Part shown: piece by piece, positions 5,159 through 5,454 of the stretch
How positions within the stretch are numbered: position 1 is the stretch's first letter
Layout of the letters: every line of letters begins with the position of its first letter
NCBI GenBank assembly: GCA_023396555.1
Contig: JAEWWC010000079.1
Location: forward strand, 1-5,454
DNA: 5,454 nt
Reading direction: 5' to 3'
Source: Bacillota bacterium
Lineage (GTDB): Bacteria; Bacillota; Clostridia; Christensenellales; SZUA-584
Notes under the pieces: generated by a model
What the model saw: only the letters and a program-made list of their open reading frames with translations
What the model was told of the DNA's origin: nothing
The model's database searches: none
Program-made: the position numbers and the translations under genes

Positions 5159-5454
5159 CATACTATGCCGGGCTTCTTAAATTGGCGCATCAGCGCCTCG
5201 GCACATTTGATGCCGTCCACCGCGGCAGACACGATACCGCCCGCGTAACCGGCCCCCTCGCCCGCCGGAAACAGCCCGGCTGCGCCCAGCGCCTGCAGCC
5301 CCGCGTCTCTCGTGATGCGCACCGGCGCGGACGTCCGCGTCTCCACGCCCGTTAACACCGCCTCCGGCATATCGAAGCCTTTCAGCTTGCGCCCAAAATC
5401 CCTGAGCCCCGCCTCAATGCCTGCTGATACGTAATCCGGCAGGCATTCGTGCAG
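5158..5454 (-). CDS. FAD-dependent dehydrogenase (COG2509-like), C-terminal part only
   Basis: The minus-strand frame is open to the window edge and ends at TGA 5160-5158, giving the last 98 residues. The apparent ATG at 5370 is internal: the 28 codons before it read in frame as CLPDYVSAGIEAGLRDFGRK, which belongs to the same domain. Diagnostic blocks are GVETRTSAPVRITRD (36-50 of the visible part) and GLFPAGEGAGYAGGIVSAAV (60-79), the terminal FAD-contacting motif of the uncharacterised FAD-dependent dehydrogenase family COG2509, followed by the helix DGIKCAEAL. Full proteins of this family are usually over 450 residues with an N-terminal Rossmann FAD site, all outside this window. The substrate is unknown. 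It is the upstream partner of the P-loop ATPase in one operon. Confidence 0.9.
   Translation of the reverse strand: MHECLPDYVSAGIEAGLRDFGRKLKGFDMPEAVLTGVETRTSAPVRITRDAGLQALGAAGLFPAGEGAGYAGGIVSAAVDGIKCAEALMRQFKKPGIV

Noticed and set aside
4086..5180. A plus-strand open frame of 364 codons across the cysteine synthase start, the gap and the ATPase gene
   Set aside because: It covers three unrelated elements on the opposite strand, is Arg/Gln/His-rich, and lacks any recognisable domain or convincing ribosome binding site.

Overview
The window is GC-rich (roughly 60-65% over most genes by eye). It carries genes typical of a Gram-positive anaerobe: an NlpC/P60 wall hydrolase with peptidoglycan-binding repeats, a LytR-CpsA-Psr (LCP) wall-polymer ligase, a CysM-type cysteine synthase, a P-loop ATPase and a COG2509-type FAD dehydrogenase. 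Strong AAGGAG-like ribosome binding sites and long Pro/Thr wall linkers fit a high-GC member of Clostridia (Bacillota). This assignment is an inference from protein style, not from a marker gene.

Layout. Bases 1-852 (+) hold the 3' part of a secreted peptidoglycan hydrolase, closed by a clean intrinsic terminator (875-920). A promoter with a perfect extended -10 follows, then the LCP gene (1032-2519, +). Eleven bases later, with its Shine-Dalgarno overlapping the LCP stop codon, begins an AT-rich gene of unknown function (2531-3382, +). Its base composition (about 37% GC by hand count) differs sharply from everything around it. Its 3' end faces a convergent cysteine synthase (4315-3422, -) across only 39 bases.

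Upstream of the synthase lies a 157-base gap with two candidate minus-strand promoters and a 14-bp imperfect inverted repeat. The rest of the window is a tight minus-strand operon: the C-terminal end of a FAD-dependent dehydrogenase (5454-5158, cut by the window edge), then a ParA/MinD-like P-loop ATPase (5147-4473).

Functionally, the left half is about the cell envelope: cutting peptidoglycan stems, and attaching polymers to the wall. The right half is cytoplasmic metabolism: cysteine biosynthesis and an uncharacterised redox/ATPase pair. No tRNA, rRNA, CRISPR, transposase or integrase is visible. The most unusual items are the AT-rich orphan gene joined to the LCP gene, and the cysteine-synthase upstream region, which could be a repressor operator or a switching RNA leader.
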